From positions 1 to 45,832 of the forward strand of contig CATLJA010000006.1 of assembly GCA_949959305.1 (NCBI GenBank): a DNA stretch of 45,832 bases. The letters run 5' to 3'. Shown piece by piece: positions 32,966 through 40,882 of the stretch. The notes below the pieces were generated by a model, which worked only from the letters and a program-made list of their open reading frames with translations, was not told the origin of the DNA and made no database searches. Position 1 is the first letter of the stretch. Each line of letters starts with the position of its first letter. Origin of the DNA: an uncultured Oscillibacter sp. (GTDB lineage: Bacteria > Bacillota > Clostridia > Oscillospirales > Oscillospiraceae). The position numbers and the translations under genes were made by a program.

Positions 32966-34168
32966 TCACATTGCCCGCAGCATCGTTTCCGCCACCCGCT
33001 CCGCGTCCTCCTCCGTCAAGGCGGAGTACAGCGGCAGGGTCAGCTCGTTTTGGTACTGGGCCAGGGCTTGGGGATAATCCTTGATATCAAAGCCTAAATT
33101 TTTATAAGCCGTCAGCATGGGCAGGGGCTTGTAATGGACATTGGCGGCCACGCCTTCCCGGGCCATCGCCTCAATCATCGCGTTCCGCTCCGCCTCTCCC
33201 CTGCCTGTCAGCCGGGTCAGGTACAAATGGAAGCTGGACTCCTCCCCCTCCCGGATGTGGGGAGCCGCCTCCACACCCCGGTCCGCTAAAAGGCTGTTAT
33301 ACAGCTCCGTCAGGCGGCGGCGCTTCGCCAGTAGCTCCGGGTAACGGTTCAGCTGGACCAGCCCGACCGCCGCGCAGATATCCGTCATGTTGCATTTGTA
33401 CAGCGGGGCCACAATGTCATATTCCCAGGCTCCCAGCTTCGTTTTGGCCAGGGCGTCCTTGCTCTGCCCGTGGAGGCTCATCAGCTGGTACTGCTTGTAA
33501 ACCTCCCCGCCGTCCAGCCCCAGGTCCTTTCGCCAGGTCACCGCTCCGCCTTCGGCAGTGGTGAGGTTCTTCACCGCGTGGAAGGAGAACGAGGTAAAGT
33601 CCGCGAAGGCGCCCGAGCGCTTTCCGCCCCGATGGGCCCCAAAGCTGTGGGCGGCGTCCGCCAGCACCAGAACCCGTCCCAGCCGCTCCTGCATTTCATT
33701 GGCGGCGGAAAACAGGCCCTTTTTCTCCTCCACAATGGAAAACACCCGCGCATAATCACAGAGGACGCCTCCCACATCCACAGGAATAACCGCCTTGGTC
33801 CGGGAAGTTATGGCGTCGGCCAGGGCATCGTAATTCATTTCATAGGAGCCGGGAGCCGTATCCACCAGAACAATTTTCGCACCCACATGGGCGATTACGC
33901 TGGCGGAGGCGGTGTAGGTATAGGCGGAGGTGACCACCTCGTCCCCCGGTCCGACGCCAAACAGCCGCAGCGTCAGCTCCAGACAGGCGGTGGCGGAATT
34001 CAAACACACCGCCTGTTCCGTACCGCAGTACGCGGCAATCCGCTTTTCAAATTCCTTCGTCCGGGGTCCGGTGGTAATCCAGCCGGAACGCAGGGCCTCC
34101 GCCACCTCGAAAATTTCCTTCTCCGTAATATCCGGCGGAGAAAAGGGTATCTTTTTCTGCTCGTCCAT
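32966..34168 (-). CDS. DegT/DnrJ aminotransferase, PglE-type
   Basis: This 400-residue PLP enzyme has RSGWITTGPRTKEFE at 27-41, the standard PglE/WecE/ArnB start, NSATACLELTLR at 58-69, DAAHSFGA at 171-178 and SFSFHAVKNLTTAEGG with the PLP Lys200. It would aminate the 4-keto group produced by the PglF-type dehydratase, giving UDP-4-amino-4,6-dideoxy-GlcNAc. Being next to the PglD-like gene supports this. It is distinct from the WbpE-type enzyme at 26 kb, which has the SFFPxKxLGCYGDGG block, so the locus carries two aminotransferases for two sugars. Confidence 0.87.
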   Translation of the reverse strand: MDEQKKIPFSPPDITEKEIFEVAEALRSGWITTGPRTKEFEKRIAAYCGTEQAVCLNSATACLELTLRLFGVGPGDEVVTSAYTYTASASVIAHVGAKIVLVDTAPGSYEMNYDALADAITSRTKAVIPVDVGGVLCDYARVFSIVEEKKGLFSAANEMQERLGRVLVLADAAHSFGAHRGGKRSGAFADFTSFSFHAVKNLTTAEGGAVTWRKDLGLDGGEVYKQYQLMSLHGQSKDALAKTKLGAWEYDIVAPLYKCNMTDICAAVGLVQLNRYPELLAKRRRLTELYNSLLADRGVEAAPHIREGEESSFHLYLTRLTGRGEAERNAMIEAMAREGVAANVHYKPLPMLTAYKNLGFDIKDYPQALAQYQNELTLPLYSALTEEDAERVAETMLRAM

Positions 34169-34216
34169 GTTCTGCTTCCTCCCATGCTGTCCGTTTTGCG
34201 ATTTCTCCCCAGTGCG

Positions 34217-34849
34217 CTATGCTTCCTTGGGAATGTGGCGCACCACCCTGCCGCAGTCCACGTGGGTGCCCTCCGGCAGGACGGCGCAGCGCTCAATGGT
34301 GGCGGCGCTGGAGATGATGCAGCCCGGGCCGATTTCCGCCCCGCTGCCCACGGCGGCCCGGGCGCAGACCACCGTTCCATAGCCCAGAACCGCGCTGGGG
34401 GACACAGTGGCGTCCGGATGGACCAGCACCGGCAGGACAAACCCCGCCCGAGCCAGCTCCCCCAGCCAGCGCATCCGCAGGGCCCGCTCCCCCACCGCCG
34501 GGATGGCCACCGGGAATTCCTCCGCCCAGCGCTCCAGGTTGGAGCAGGGCCCCAGCGTTTCCGTCTTCCCCGTGTCGTCGTCCAAAAAGGCGATCCGCCG
34601 GAACACGTTCAGCCGCTGGGCCAGCTCCCGCACCTCCTGGCCGTGGCTGCCCGCCCCTAAAATCAGCAGGTTCAGCTCCCGCACCCGGATATTCCGGCGG
34701 AGAACCTCCTCCCGCTTTGCCGCCGCCTCCTCATAGCTCCTGCCGTAGCAGCAGCCGTACAGCAACCGGCCCTCCGGGCTCCGGCCCTTGGGGTAGCGGG
34801 CCTCAAAGCGCCCGTCCGCGCGTTTTCTGATATTGTCGCCTTGGCGCAT
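34217..34849 (-). CDS. PglD-like acetyltransferase with integrase-arm-like N-terminus
   Basis: This 210-residue protein appears to be a fusion. Residues 1-52 (GDNIRKRADGRFEARYPKGR, then YGRSYEEAAAKREEVL) look like the arm-type DNA-binding domain at the N-terminus of tyrosine recombinases. Residues 58-210 resemble PglD: LLILGAGSHGQEVRELAQ for UDP-sugar binding and hexapeptide turns from 144. Where C. jejuni PglD has the catalytic IEHEC, this protein has IERCA, so the His is absent, and the beta-helix stops about 50 residues early. The ATG at 34849 follows GGAGGG at 7 nt. As first gene after the locus promoter, it could be a regulator as much as an enzyme. Confidence 0.7.
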   Translation of the reverse strand: MRQGDNIRKRADGRFEARYPKGRSPEGRLLYGCCYGRSYEEAAAKREEVLRRNIRVRELNLLILGAGSHGQEVRELAQRLNVFRRIAFLDDDTGKTETLGPCSNLERWAEEFPVAIPAVGERALRMRWLGELARAGFVLPVLVHPDATVSPSAVLGYGTVVCARAAVGSGAEIGPGCIISSAATIERCAVLPEGTHVDCGRVVRHIPKEA

Positions 34850-34916
34850 CCGGGCTCCCTCCGTTTCGTGGTCATTCGTGGTCAACTTGGGCGCAACAAC
34901 GCTTTTTCTGTTGCTC

Positions 34917-34945
34917 AGAATAACACAGACTCTTCAAGAATGCAA
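34917..34945 (-). promoter_or_regulatory. Main promoter of the glycan locus
   Basis: TTGCAT (34945-34940) and TATTCT (34922-34917) are 17 bp apart on the minus strand, giving a leader of about 60 nt before the PglD-like gene. The leader contains a GCAACA/TGTTGC dyad and a CGTGGTCA direct repeat. The -35 and the next bases, TTGCATTCTT, are identical to those of the SLH-protein promoter. Confidence 0.8.
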
Positions 34946-34992
34946 GCCTTTTCGTCGCATTTTTTCATTCAGGAAGAAGTTTTCTGCGTATG

Positions 34993-35029
34993 AAAAAAGC
35001 GAGAGACCATTTTTTAAATGGTCTCTCGC
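34993..35029 (-). terminator. Terminator of the O-antigen ligase-like gene
   Basis: A perfect 14-bp stem (GCGAGAGACCATTT at 34999-35012 and its complement at 35016-35029) with a 3-nt loop is followed on the minus strand by six T residues. It lies 27 nt past the stop codon at 35056 and upstream of the glycan promoter, so it separates the two units. Confidence 0.92.
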
Positions 35030-35055
35030 CTCGGCACATAGGACTATACTGAAAT

Positions 35056-37548
35056 TTATTCCGCCGCAAACTCCGGCACCGTGTCAAACGCGCCGGAAAG
35101 ATACAGGTACATGGCCTCGGCGGGAAGACCCTGGGCATGGCCGTCCCGGACCCGCTCCAGGAATACCTGGTTTTCCTCTGAGAGCTGGATTTCCTCCAGG
35201 CGGCCCTCGCTCCACTCCTGCAAAAAGTTGTCCAGGGCCAGCACGCCGCCCATAAACACGTCCATCTGCTCCACTCCGGCGGCAGGCAGGACCTCGTTTC
35301 GGTAGAAATTCAGCTGGAGGTTCCAGGCCTCGTTGGTGGAGGCCTCCTGGGCGACGCCCTCCCGGGAGCACTCAAAGAGCTGCTCCAGCTCTCCCCGGGG
35401 CAGATAGTAGTACCGGGCCAGGCCGGAACAGGCGGTGTAGGTGCCGGACTTCCGCATTTCCTCCACATACTGGAGCCGCTCCCGGTTATAGCGGCTGTCG
35501 TTTACCGTAGCGACGGCGGCCACGTACTCCAGCTGATAGCTCTCGTGGTCGAACACGTCCCGCCGGGTGAAGTCCCGGAGCTTGTCCAGGAACTCCTGGG
35601 CGCTGCTGGTGGAGAACTCCGAGGCCTCCTGGACAACCATCCGGTGACTGATCAGAAGGCCGCCGAAGACCAGCAGGAACAGCCACAGCGCCACTCCCAG
35701 GAACCAGCCTCCCAGCTTCAACGCCCGCTCTCCCGCCGCCAGAGGCTTCCCCCACAGCAGGACGGGCAGCAGCAGCAAAAACCAGGCCGCGCACTGAAAC
35801 GCCCGGATGGAAAAGTTGATTTCCATCAAGCTGTGGACGTTCAGTAACACCCAGCAGGCCAGCAGCGCCGCCGCCAGCGGGTCGCGCTCCTCCCGGAGCC
35901 GCCGGAGAATCAGCCACAGGCTGCCCCCGACGACGCTAAGCAGGGACGCCAGCCCAAAGAGGCCCATGTCCGTCATGGCCTGGAGCAGGTGGTTGTGGAC
36001 GTAGAGGGACTCGTAGAAGAAGGGCTGGACGGAGGTGTAGAGGCCCTCCGTGGCCCCCAGGCCGTGTCCGATTATGGGACTGGTCAGGAAGATTTTCCAG
36101 GCGTCTTTCATAAACTGAACCCGGACCAGGAAGCTGTAGCTGCTGAATAAGCCCTCCTGAAGACGGTCCATCAACACCGAGGGGGCCAGCTTATAATCCA
36201 TGGGTATCTCGTACTCCCGGCTCCCGTCGAAGAATGCCATACGGCGAAGTTCAAGATTCTCCTCGCTGGTGCTGTAAAAGGTAATATAAACGCGGGTCTC
36301 CTTCTCCAGCTCAAAGCTCTGCTCTGACAGGCTTGAGGGTTTTGTCAAATCGCTATATTCATTCATCAGCGCCTGCTCCTGCGTACGGCTGGTAACATAG
36401 GACCGCACATTCTCGCCACCGTCCCAATCGCCAACCACCGTATAAGTTCCAGCAGGAAGCGTTACTCCTCTTGTCAAATGGTCCGCCTGTCCTATAAGAG
36501 TATACGGTCCCATTACTCGAAATGCTGCGAAAACGTAAGCACCGCAAAGAACCGCCAAGCCTGCCAGCACCACGGCAACTACTTTCCCCCGGCCCGCCAG
36601 CAACCCGGCCAGACGCTCCGGCAACAGCAAATCCAGCGGGAATATTACCAGCCCCGAAACCAGCGTCAGCGCCAGGGGCTGGAGCGTCGTCCGGCCCAGC
36701 ATAGGCATGATAATGACGGAGAATCCCACCGTCACGGCAGCGGACAGGAACATCAGGAAAAACAGCCGGAGGCGGCCCTCTTTGCCCTCCGCTGCAAGCC
36801 ACACCACCAGCGCCAGGCCAAAGCACAAAATCGCGCCCCGGCTCATGGAGAGGAAAAACACCTGGGCATTTATCCCCAGCAGCAGGCAAGACACAAGCCG
36901 AAAACAGCGCTTTTCCTCCGTGTGTATCAAATAGAGGGAGACAAGCGCTCCCAGAGCTAAAATACATCCCGAAACATTGGCGTCATTATAAAGTCCAACC
37001 AACCGGCCGCTGGCCTTCTGAGGTATATCAGAATACGTGGCCCCCGCCCGCTCAATCAAGCTGTTGAACGCCTGGAACACCGCGCCGTTTCCCGCCGCGT
37101 CCAGGCACAGCAGTCCGATTACCGCACTGACGGCGGCGAAGCCCCATAGAAGGCCACGGACGTGCCGCTTATCAAACCGAGCCAGCAGCACCGCCGCCAC
37201 GGCAAAGGACGCCGCCAGCTTATAAAACTCCGGCACGGCGGAATCGCCGAAGGGCGAGTAAACCGCCGCAAGACCGTTCATCAGGGCATACGCCCACAGT
37301 CCCAGCACGGGAACGCAGAACCGCTCCCGGAAACGGCGGAGCGGCCCGCGGCCCAAAGACAGCAGCACCGCCGCCGCCATCAGCATAATTGAGACCCTTC
37401 CGGTCTGCACCGTCATGCCCACCAGCAGGAGCAGACTGAACAGCACAACCGCCACGGTATCTAAATACGGATTTTCTTTCTGCACCGCCGCAGGGACGGG
37501 GGCGGCCTGGACGGCCTCTGTCTGAGGCACGGGTTTCTTTCGTTTCAT
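35056..37548 (-). CDS. Large O-antigen ligase/polymerase-family membrane protein
   Basis: This protein of about 830 residues has a dozen or so TM helices. The Wzy_C/WaaL region is visible as KIFLTSPIIGHGLGATEG, then YVHNHLLQAMTDMGLFGLAS, with the His residues typical of the family. Between TM helices about 120 residues form an outside beta-rich insert (TYTVVGDWDGGENVRSYV, ETRVYITFYSTSEENLELRR), like a small sugar-binding module. The last 200 residues are helical and outside, possibly TPR-like (GLARYYYLPRGELEQLFECS). The start at 37548 has AGGAGG. With its own promoter and terminator, it may attach the finished glycan to the S-layer or cell wall; that role is inferred. Confidence 0.83.
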   Translation of the reverse strand: MKRKKPVPQTEAVQAAPVPAAVQKENPYLDTVAVVLFSLLLLVGMTVQTGRVSIMLMAAAVLLSLGRGPLRRFRERFCVPVLGLWAYALMNGLAAVYSPFGDSAVPEFYKLAASFAVAAVLLARFDKRHVRGLLWGFAAVSAVIGLLCLDAAGNGAVFQAFNSLIERAGATYSDIPQKASGRLVGLYNDANVSGCILALGALVSLYLIHTEEKRCFRLVSCLLLGINAQVFFLSMSRGAILCFGLALVVWLAAEGKEGRLRLFFLMFLSAAVTVGFSVIIMPMLGRTTLQPLALTLVSGLVIFPLDLLLPERLAGLLAGRGKVVAVVLAGLAVLCGAYVFAAFRVMGPYTLIGQADHLTRGVTLPAGTYTVVGDWDGGENVRSYVTSRTQEQALMNEYSDLTKPSSLSEQSFELEKETRVYITFYSTSEENLELRRMAFFDGSREYEIPMDYKLAPSVLMDRLQEGLFSSYSFLVRVQFMKDAWKIFLTSPIIGHGLGATEGLYTSVQPFFYESLYVHNHLLQAMTDMGLFGLASLLSVVGGSLWLILRRLREERDPLAAALLACWVLLNVHSLMEINFSIRAFQCAAWFLLLLPVLLWGKPLAAGERALKLGGWFLGVALWLFLLVFGGLLISHRMVVQEASEFSTSSAQEFLDKLRDFTRRDVFDHESYQLEYVAAVATVNDSRYNRERLQYVEEMRKSGTYTACSGLARYYYLPRGELEQLFECSREGVAQEASTNEAWNLQLNFYRNEVLPAAGVEQMDVFMGGVLALDNFLQEWSEGRLEEIQLSEENQVFLERVRDGHAQGLPAEAMYLYLSGAFDTVPEFAAE

Positions 37549-37607
37549 GGTTCCTCCTGGAGAACAGGCCGGAATGGCCTGAAATCGCTTTTTCAGCAAG
37601 CCGTCTT

Positions 37608-37636
37608 ATTATATACCGAAAAGCGCCGTAATTCAA
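37608..37636 (-). promoter_or_regulatory. Promoter of the O-antigen ligase-like gene
   Basis: TTGAAT (37636-37631) and TATAAT (37613-37608) are separated by 17 bp on the minus strand, close to consensus. The start point would be near 37600, about 50 nt before the ATG at 37548. Confidence 0.82.
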
Positions 37637-37670
37637 GAACGGATTATGAACAACCGCCTTGCTTTTACGG

Positions 37671-37707
37671 AAAAGAGGCCCCGCTCCAAAAGGAGCGGGG
37701 CCTCTTT
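37671..37707 (-). terminator. Terminator of the SLH-protein gene
   Basis: A 16-bp perfect stem (AAAGAGGCCCCGCTCC at 37672-37687 and its complement at 37692-37707) with an AAAA loop lies 48 nt past the stop at 37755. It ends in a short run of T on the minus strand. It is strong enough to insulate the next promoter, 35 bp away. Confidence 0.9.
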
Positions 37708-37754
37708 CACTCAGTCAGGCTGAATAACTTTCAAACGGCTTGTAAGCGAACCGC

Positions 37755-40517
37755 TTAGTAGTCCATTCTCCAGTAGATAGCAGTGACCTCGAAGTCGCTG
37801 TTGTAGGACAGAGCCACGTAGTCATAGCGGACGCCGATGTCGCCCTTGCTGATGCCCTTCCAGGTGCTCTCAACAATACGGGTGTTGGTGGCATTGCCGT
37901 CCACACGGTAGAACTTGCAGCCGTCAGCCAGGTCGTAGGTATCGCCGCCATCGACCTCGATGGTCTCGCCGGTAACCTTATCAACGCTGGTAGCAACGAC
38001 ATAGCCCTTGCCGTCAGCGGCGATCTCGTCGGCCATGTCGGCCTCATACAGACCGTCCTCAATGCTGAAGGTGCTCAGGGTGACGTTGGTGCCGCCCAGC
38101 AGCTGGGCAATGACGCTCTGGGTCTTGGTGTCGTTCCAATTCAGCTTGATGCGGTTGTTGATGGTGCCGTCCACAACGCCCTTGAAGGCATAGTACTCGT
38201 TGCTGCCGTCGCTGCTGAGCTTCTGGTTGGTGTTGGCAACCAGGAACAGGTCGGTGTTGGTGCGGTTGCTCACATCCAGAGTAGTAGAATCGCTGGCGTC
38301 AACATACAGGAACTTGGCATAGGTCTGGTTGGCGCGGGTCATGGCGCTGTACAGGATCTTGCCGGAGCCAGTGCCGTCCTGCTTGCCGTCCACACTGGTG
38401 ATCTCAGGCAGGTTCTTCACGCCCTCGTACACCTTAAAGGTGTCGGCCTTGGTCTTCACGATGATGACGGTAGCGCTGTTGACACGGACAGTGTTGCTGT
38501 CAAGCTCGACGTTGCTGGCAGCCTTAGCGCTGGTATCGCCGATCTTGAAGTTGTTGGTGCCTTCGCTAGCGCGGTCAGCATCCTCATGGGTGTTGCTGTT
38601 CATCATGTTGGTGCAGGTCTTGCCGTCCGTGGTATTCACAGAGGGCTTGGTCAGCGTGTAGCGGCCGTTGGCGTTCTCGCGGTAGGTGACCCACTGACCA
38701 ATCCAGCAGGTATCGCTGCCGCCGGCATGGCTGGCGCTGTTGCTGTTGCCGTAGAGCTTATCGGTGCTGACAACCTTGGTGGTGCCGTCGGCAAACAGGA
38801 GCTCAGCCTCGTAGGTGTTGCGGCCCACGGCGCTGCGAACGCCGGCGTCCAGAACCAGAGCAAAGTTCTTGTTGTTGTCCTTGCCCTCGTTGAAGTACAG
38901 GACGTTGCCCTGCTTGTCGAGGTAAGCGGTGATGCTGGTGCGGATATCCTCGCTCTTAACCTTCTGGGTAGCCATCTTGCTGTACTTGTACTCGGTGGAG
39001 CCCAGGGTGAAGCTCTCCTGGTCGGTGTAATCCTTGACCTCGCCCTCAACGGTCTCGGCCTTGGCCAGCTTCTTCACGGAAGCCTTCGAGCCATCCAGCT
39101 TGTAGGCATAGTTGAAGGTCACGATGTCGCCAACATCGAACTTGTCGGTGTCGAAGGTATCGCCGTACTTGTCGCCATCCAGGAACTTGCCGGTCATGGC
39201 GCTGATGGTAGTGGCATCCTCCCAGTCGTCGCCCACGGGAGCGATCTCGACGTTGGCGGCGTGCTTGCCCTCGGCGGCGTTGACGGAGACAACCTCGCCG
39301 ACGTAGGTGTTGATCACCACGATGGTGCCAGCCACCTTCTGGGTGCCGCTCTTGAAGGCCTCAATGGTGCAGCCGGCGCCGGTGCCGATGCGCTCGCTGT
39401 CGGCGATGCTGTTGTCGTCGATAGCCAGAATCATGTCCGCGGCATAGGTCCTGCCACTGCTGTCTTCATTATCCAGGTCACTCAGCCAGTCGGGACCCTC
39501 GTCCTCATAGTCGGTACCAGCACCCAAGGTGTAGAAGTTCTGGGGAGCAGCGCCGTCGATGTACACAGCAAACTCCTTGGTGGTGGAGGTCAGGTTCAGG
39601 TCGTCGTACAGGTCGGCCATGGTGACATAGCCCTCATAGCTGACGTCGGCGGTATCGGTGTAAGAGCCGATCTTGTCGCCCTTCCAGGTCCACATGTGCT
39701 CGGGACGGCCGAAGCTGTCGCGCTCGCCGCTGTTCAGGATCAGGCGGGGGAAGTGCTCCTCGGCGAACTCAATGTAGCCGCCGCTGGAGATGTTGCCGTC
39801 GTTGCGGTCGGTGGTGGTGCCGGTGACAGTGGTGTCATAGGTGCGGTAGGTGGCGTTGCTGGCCTTCTGGCTGATCTCAACGCCGCCGACAACGATGGTG
39901 CTGCCGGGGACCTTGTACTCCACGGTCCGGGACTTCAGGGTGTTGAAGGCGTAGAGGCAGGCCTCCTCACGGGTGACAGCCTTGGAGCCGACAAAGTCGT
40001 CCTCCAGGTCTTTGTCCAGGCCGACGCCGTTCACCAGCTTGGCAACCTGGATGCTCCAGTTGGCGCCGGACAGGCCCTCGTTGGCGGAGTCATAACCCAG
40101 AGCGCCCAGCAGCATCTTCATGAACGCATAGCCGGTCAGGGTAGCGCCGGGCTGGAAGGAGCCGTCGCCGTAGCCGCCGATGATGCCTTCCTTCGCGCAG
40201 TAGGCGATGTAGCCCGCGAACGTGCTGTTGGCGGGAACATCCTTAAAGGGAGCGGTGCTGGCCGTCAGGTTGCTGGCGGCAGCGGGGCCCAGGATCAGGT
40301 TGCAGATGATCTTGGAAGCGGCGCCGCGGGTCAGGGTCGCTTCGGGACGGAAGTCGCCGTCGGCATAACCGTCGACAACCCCGATGGTGGAAATCACGTC
40401 GATGGCCTCATCATAAGTGATGGAGTCCGCGTCCGTGAAGTCCTTGGCGCTGGCGCCCAGAACGGTCAGGGACATGACCATAACCAGAGCCATCACCAGA
40501 GAAAGGAACTTCTTCAT
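37755..40517 (-). CDS. SLH-domain S-layer-type surface protein
   Basis: This 920-residue secreted protein has a signal peptide ending around residue 24 (VMSLTVLGASA-KD) and three S-layer-homology domains in residues 25-205: DGYADGDFRPEATLTRGA, GGYGDGSFQPGATLTGYA and a more divergent third ending in AVTREEACLYAFNTL. The rest, 210-920, is a Thr/Asn/Asp-rich beta-structured region without known motifs. SLH domains bind pyruvylated cell-wall polysaccharide. Uniform codon use, a strong promoter, a long leader and a strong terminator suggest very high expression. GGAGG is 12 nt from the ATG, rather far. It lies next to the glycan locus, whose product may serve as its anchor or decorate it. Confidence 0.92.
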   Translation of the reverse strand: MKKFLSLVMALVMVMSLTVLGASAKDFTDADSITYDEAIDVISTIGVVDGYADGDFRPEATLTRGAASKIICNLILGPAAASNLTASTAPFKDVPANSTFAGYIAYCAKEGIIGGYGDGSFQPGATLTGYAFMKMLLGALGYDSANEGLSGANWSIQVAKLVNGVGLDKDLEDDFVGSKAVTREEACLYAFNTLKSRTVEYKVPGSTIVVGGVEISQKASNATYRTYDTTVTGTTTDRNDGNISSGGYIEFAEEHFPRLILNSGERDSFGRPEHMWTWKGDKIGSYTDTADVSYEGYVTMADLYDDLNLTSTTKEFAVYIDGAAPQNFYTLGAGTDYEDEGPDWLSDLDNEDSSGRTYAADMILAIDDNSIADSERIGTGAGCTIEAFKSGTQKVAGTIVVINTYVGEVVSVNAAEGKHAANVEIAPVGDDWEDATTISAMTGKFLDGDKYGDTFDTDKFDVGDIVTFNYAYKLDGSKASVKKLAKAETVEGEVKDYTDQESFTLGSTEYKYSKMATQKVKSEDIRTSITAYLDKQGNVLYFNEGKDNNKNFALVLDAGVRSAVGRNTYEAELLFADGTTKVVSTDKLYGNSNSASHAGGSDTCWIGQWVTYRENANGRYTLTKPSVNTTDGKTCTNMMNSNTHEDADRASEGTNNFKIGDTSAKAASNVELDSNTVRVNSATVIIVKTKADTFKVYEGVKNLPEITSVDGKQDGTGSGKILYSAMTRANQTYAKFLYVDASDSTTLDVSNRTNTDLFLVANTNQKLSSDGSNEYYAFKGVVDGTINNRIKLNWNDTKTQSVIAQLLGGTNVTLSTFSIEDGLYEADMADEIAADGKGYVVATSVDKVTGETIEVDGGDTYDLADGCKFYRVDGNATNTRIVESTWKGISKGDIGVRYDYVALSYNSDFEVTAIYWRMDY

Positions 40518-40736
40518 AGGTGGTTGTTTCCTCCTTTTTCGTTGGCCGGCCGCTTCCGCCCTTCCGCCTCCGGGAGGCTGCGCTTCCTCCCCTCCGCGGT
40601 CCGGCTTCGGCCTCCGGCCTTTTCAATTTTTGAAACAGCGCCGCCTTTCCCGGTCGCCCCGGTATACATACCGCGGCTAGCCAATACCAGTATCTGTACC
40701 GGCGCTTCCAGCGGAGCAGGGCTGTTCCATGTGCGT
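40518..40736 (-). other. Long structured leader of the SLH-protein mRNA
   Basis: From the promoter to the ATG is about 210 nt without a gene. The middle is GC-rich and can form several stems (for example CGGCCGGCC near 40547 and CCTCCGGGAGG near 40566), and the end carries AAAAAGGAGGAAACAACCACCT before the ATG. Long leaders of this sort are known to stabilise S-layer mRNAs. Confidence 0.55.
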
Positions 40737-40765
40737 ATCATAGCAGACCGTTTCGAAGAATGCAA
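40737..40765 (-). promoter_or_regulatory. Promoter of the SLH-protein gene
   Basis: TTGCAT (40765-40760) and TATGAT (40742-40737) are exactly 17 bp apart on the minus strand. The ten bases TTGCATTCTT are the same as at the glycan-locus promoter at 34.9 kb. Confidence 0.85.
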
Positions 40766-40845
40766 GAGGGTTGGGGGGAGTGTAACAAAACTGTAACAAA
40801 GCGGGAAACTCCCGTTTTTTTGTCCAAACGCTGGCGAAACTGGCA

Positions 40846-40872
40846 GGCGCGGCCTCACGTGAGGCCTGTCCG
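40846..40872 (-). repeat. 27-bp inverted repeat bracketing the replication module, left copy
   Basis: It carries the perfect palindrome GGCCTCACGTGAGGCC flanked by CGGACA on one side and CGCGCC on the other (minus-strand reading). It matches 44593-44619 in inverted orientation at 26 of 27 positions. It lies 10 bp past the stop codon of the primase-helicase gene. Confidence 0.8.
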
Positions 40873-40882
40873 GGCGGAAGCC

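Noticed and set aside
38586-40796. A 736-codon plus-strand open frame opposite the SLH gene
   Set aside because: Its Val/Gly/Ala repeats mirror the biased codons of the SLH gene on the other strand; no start site or homology.
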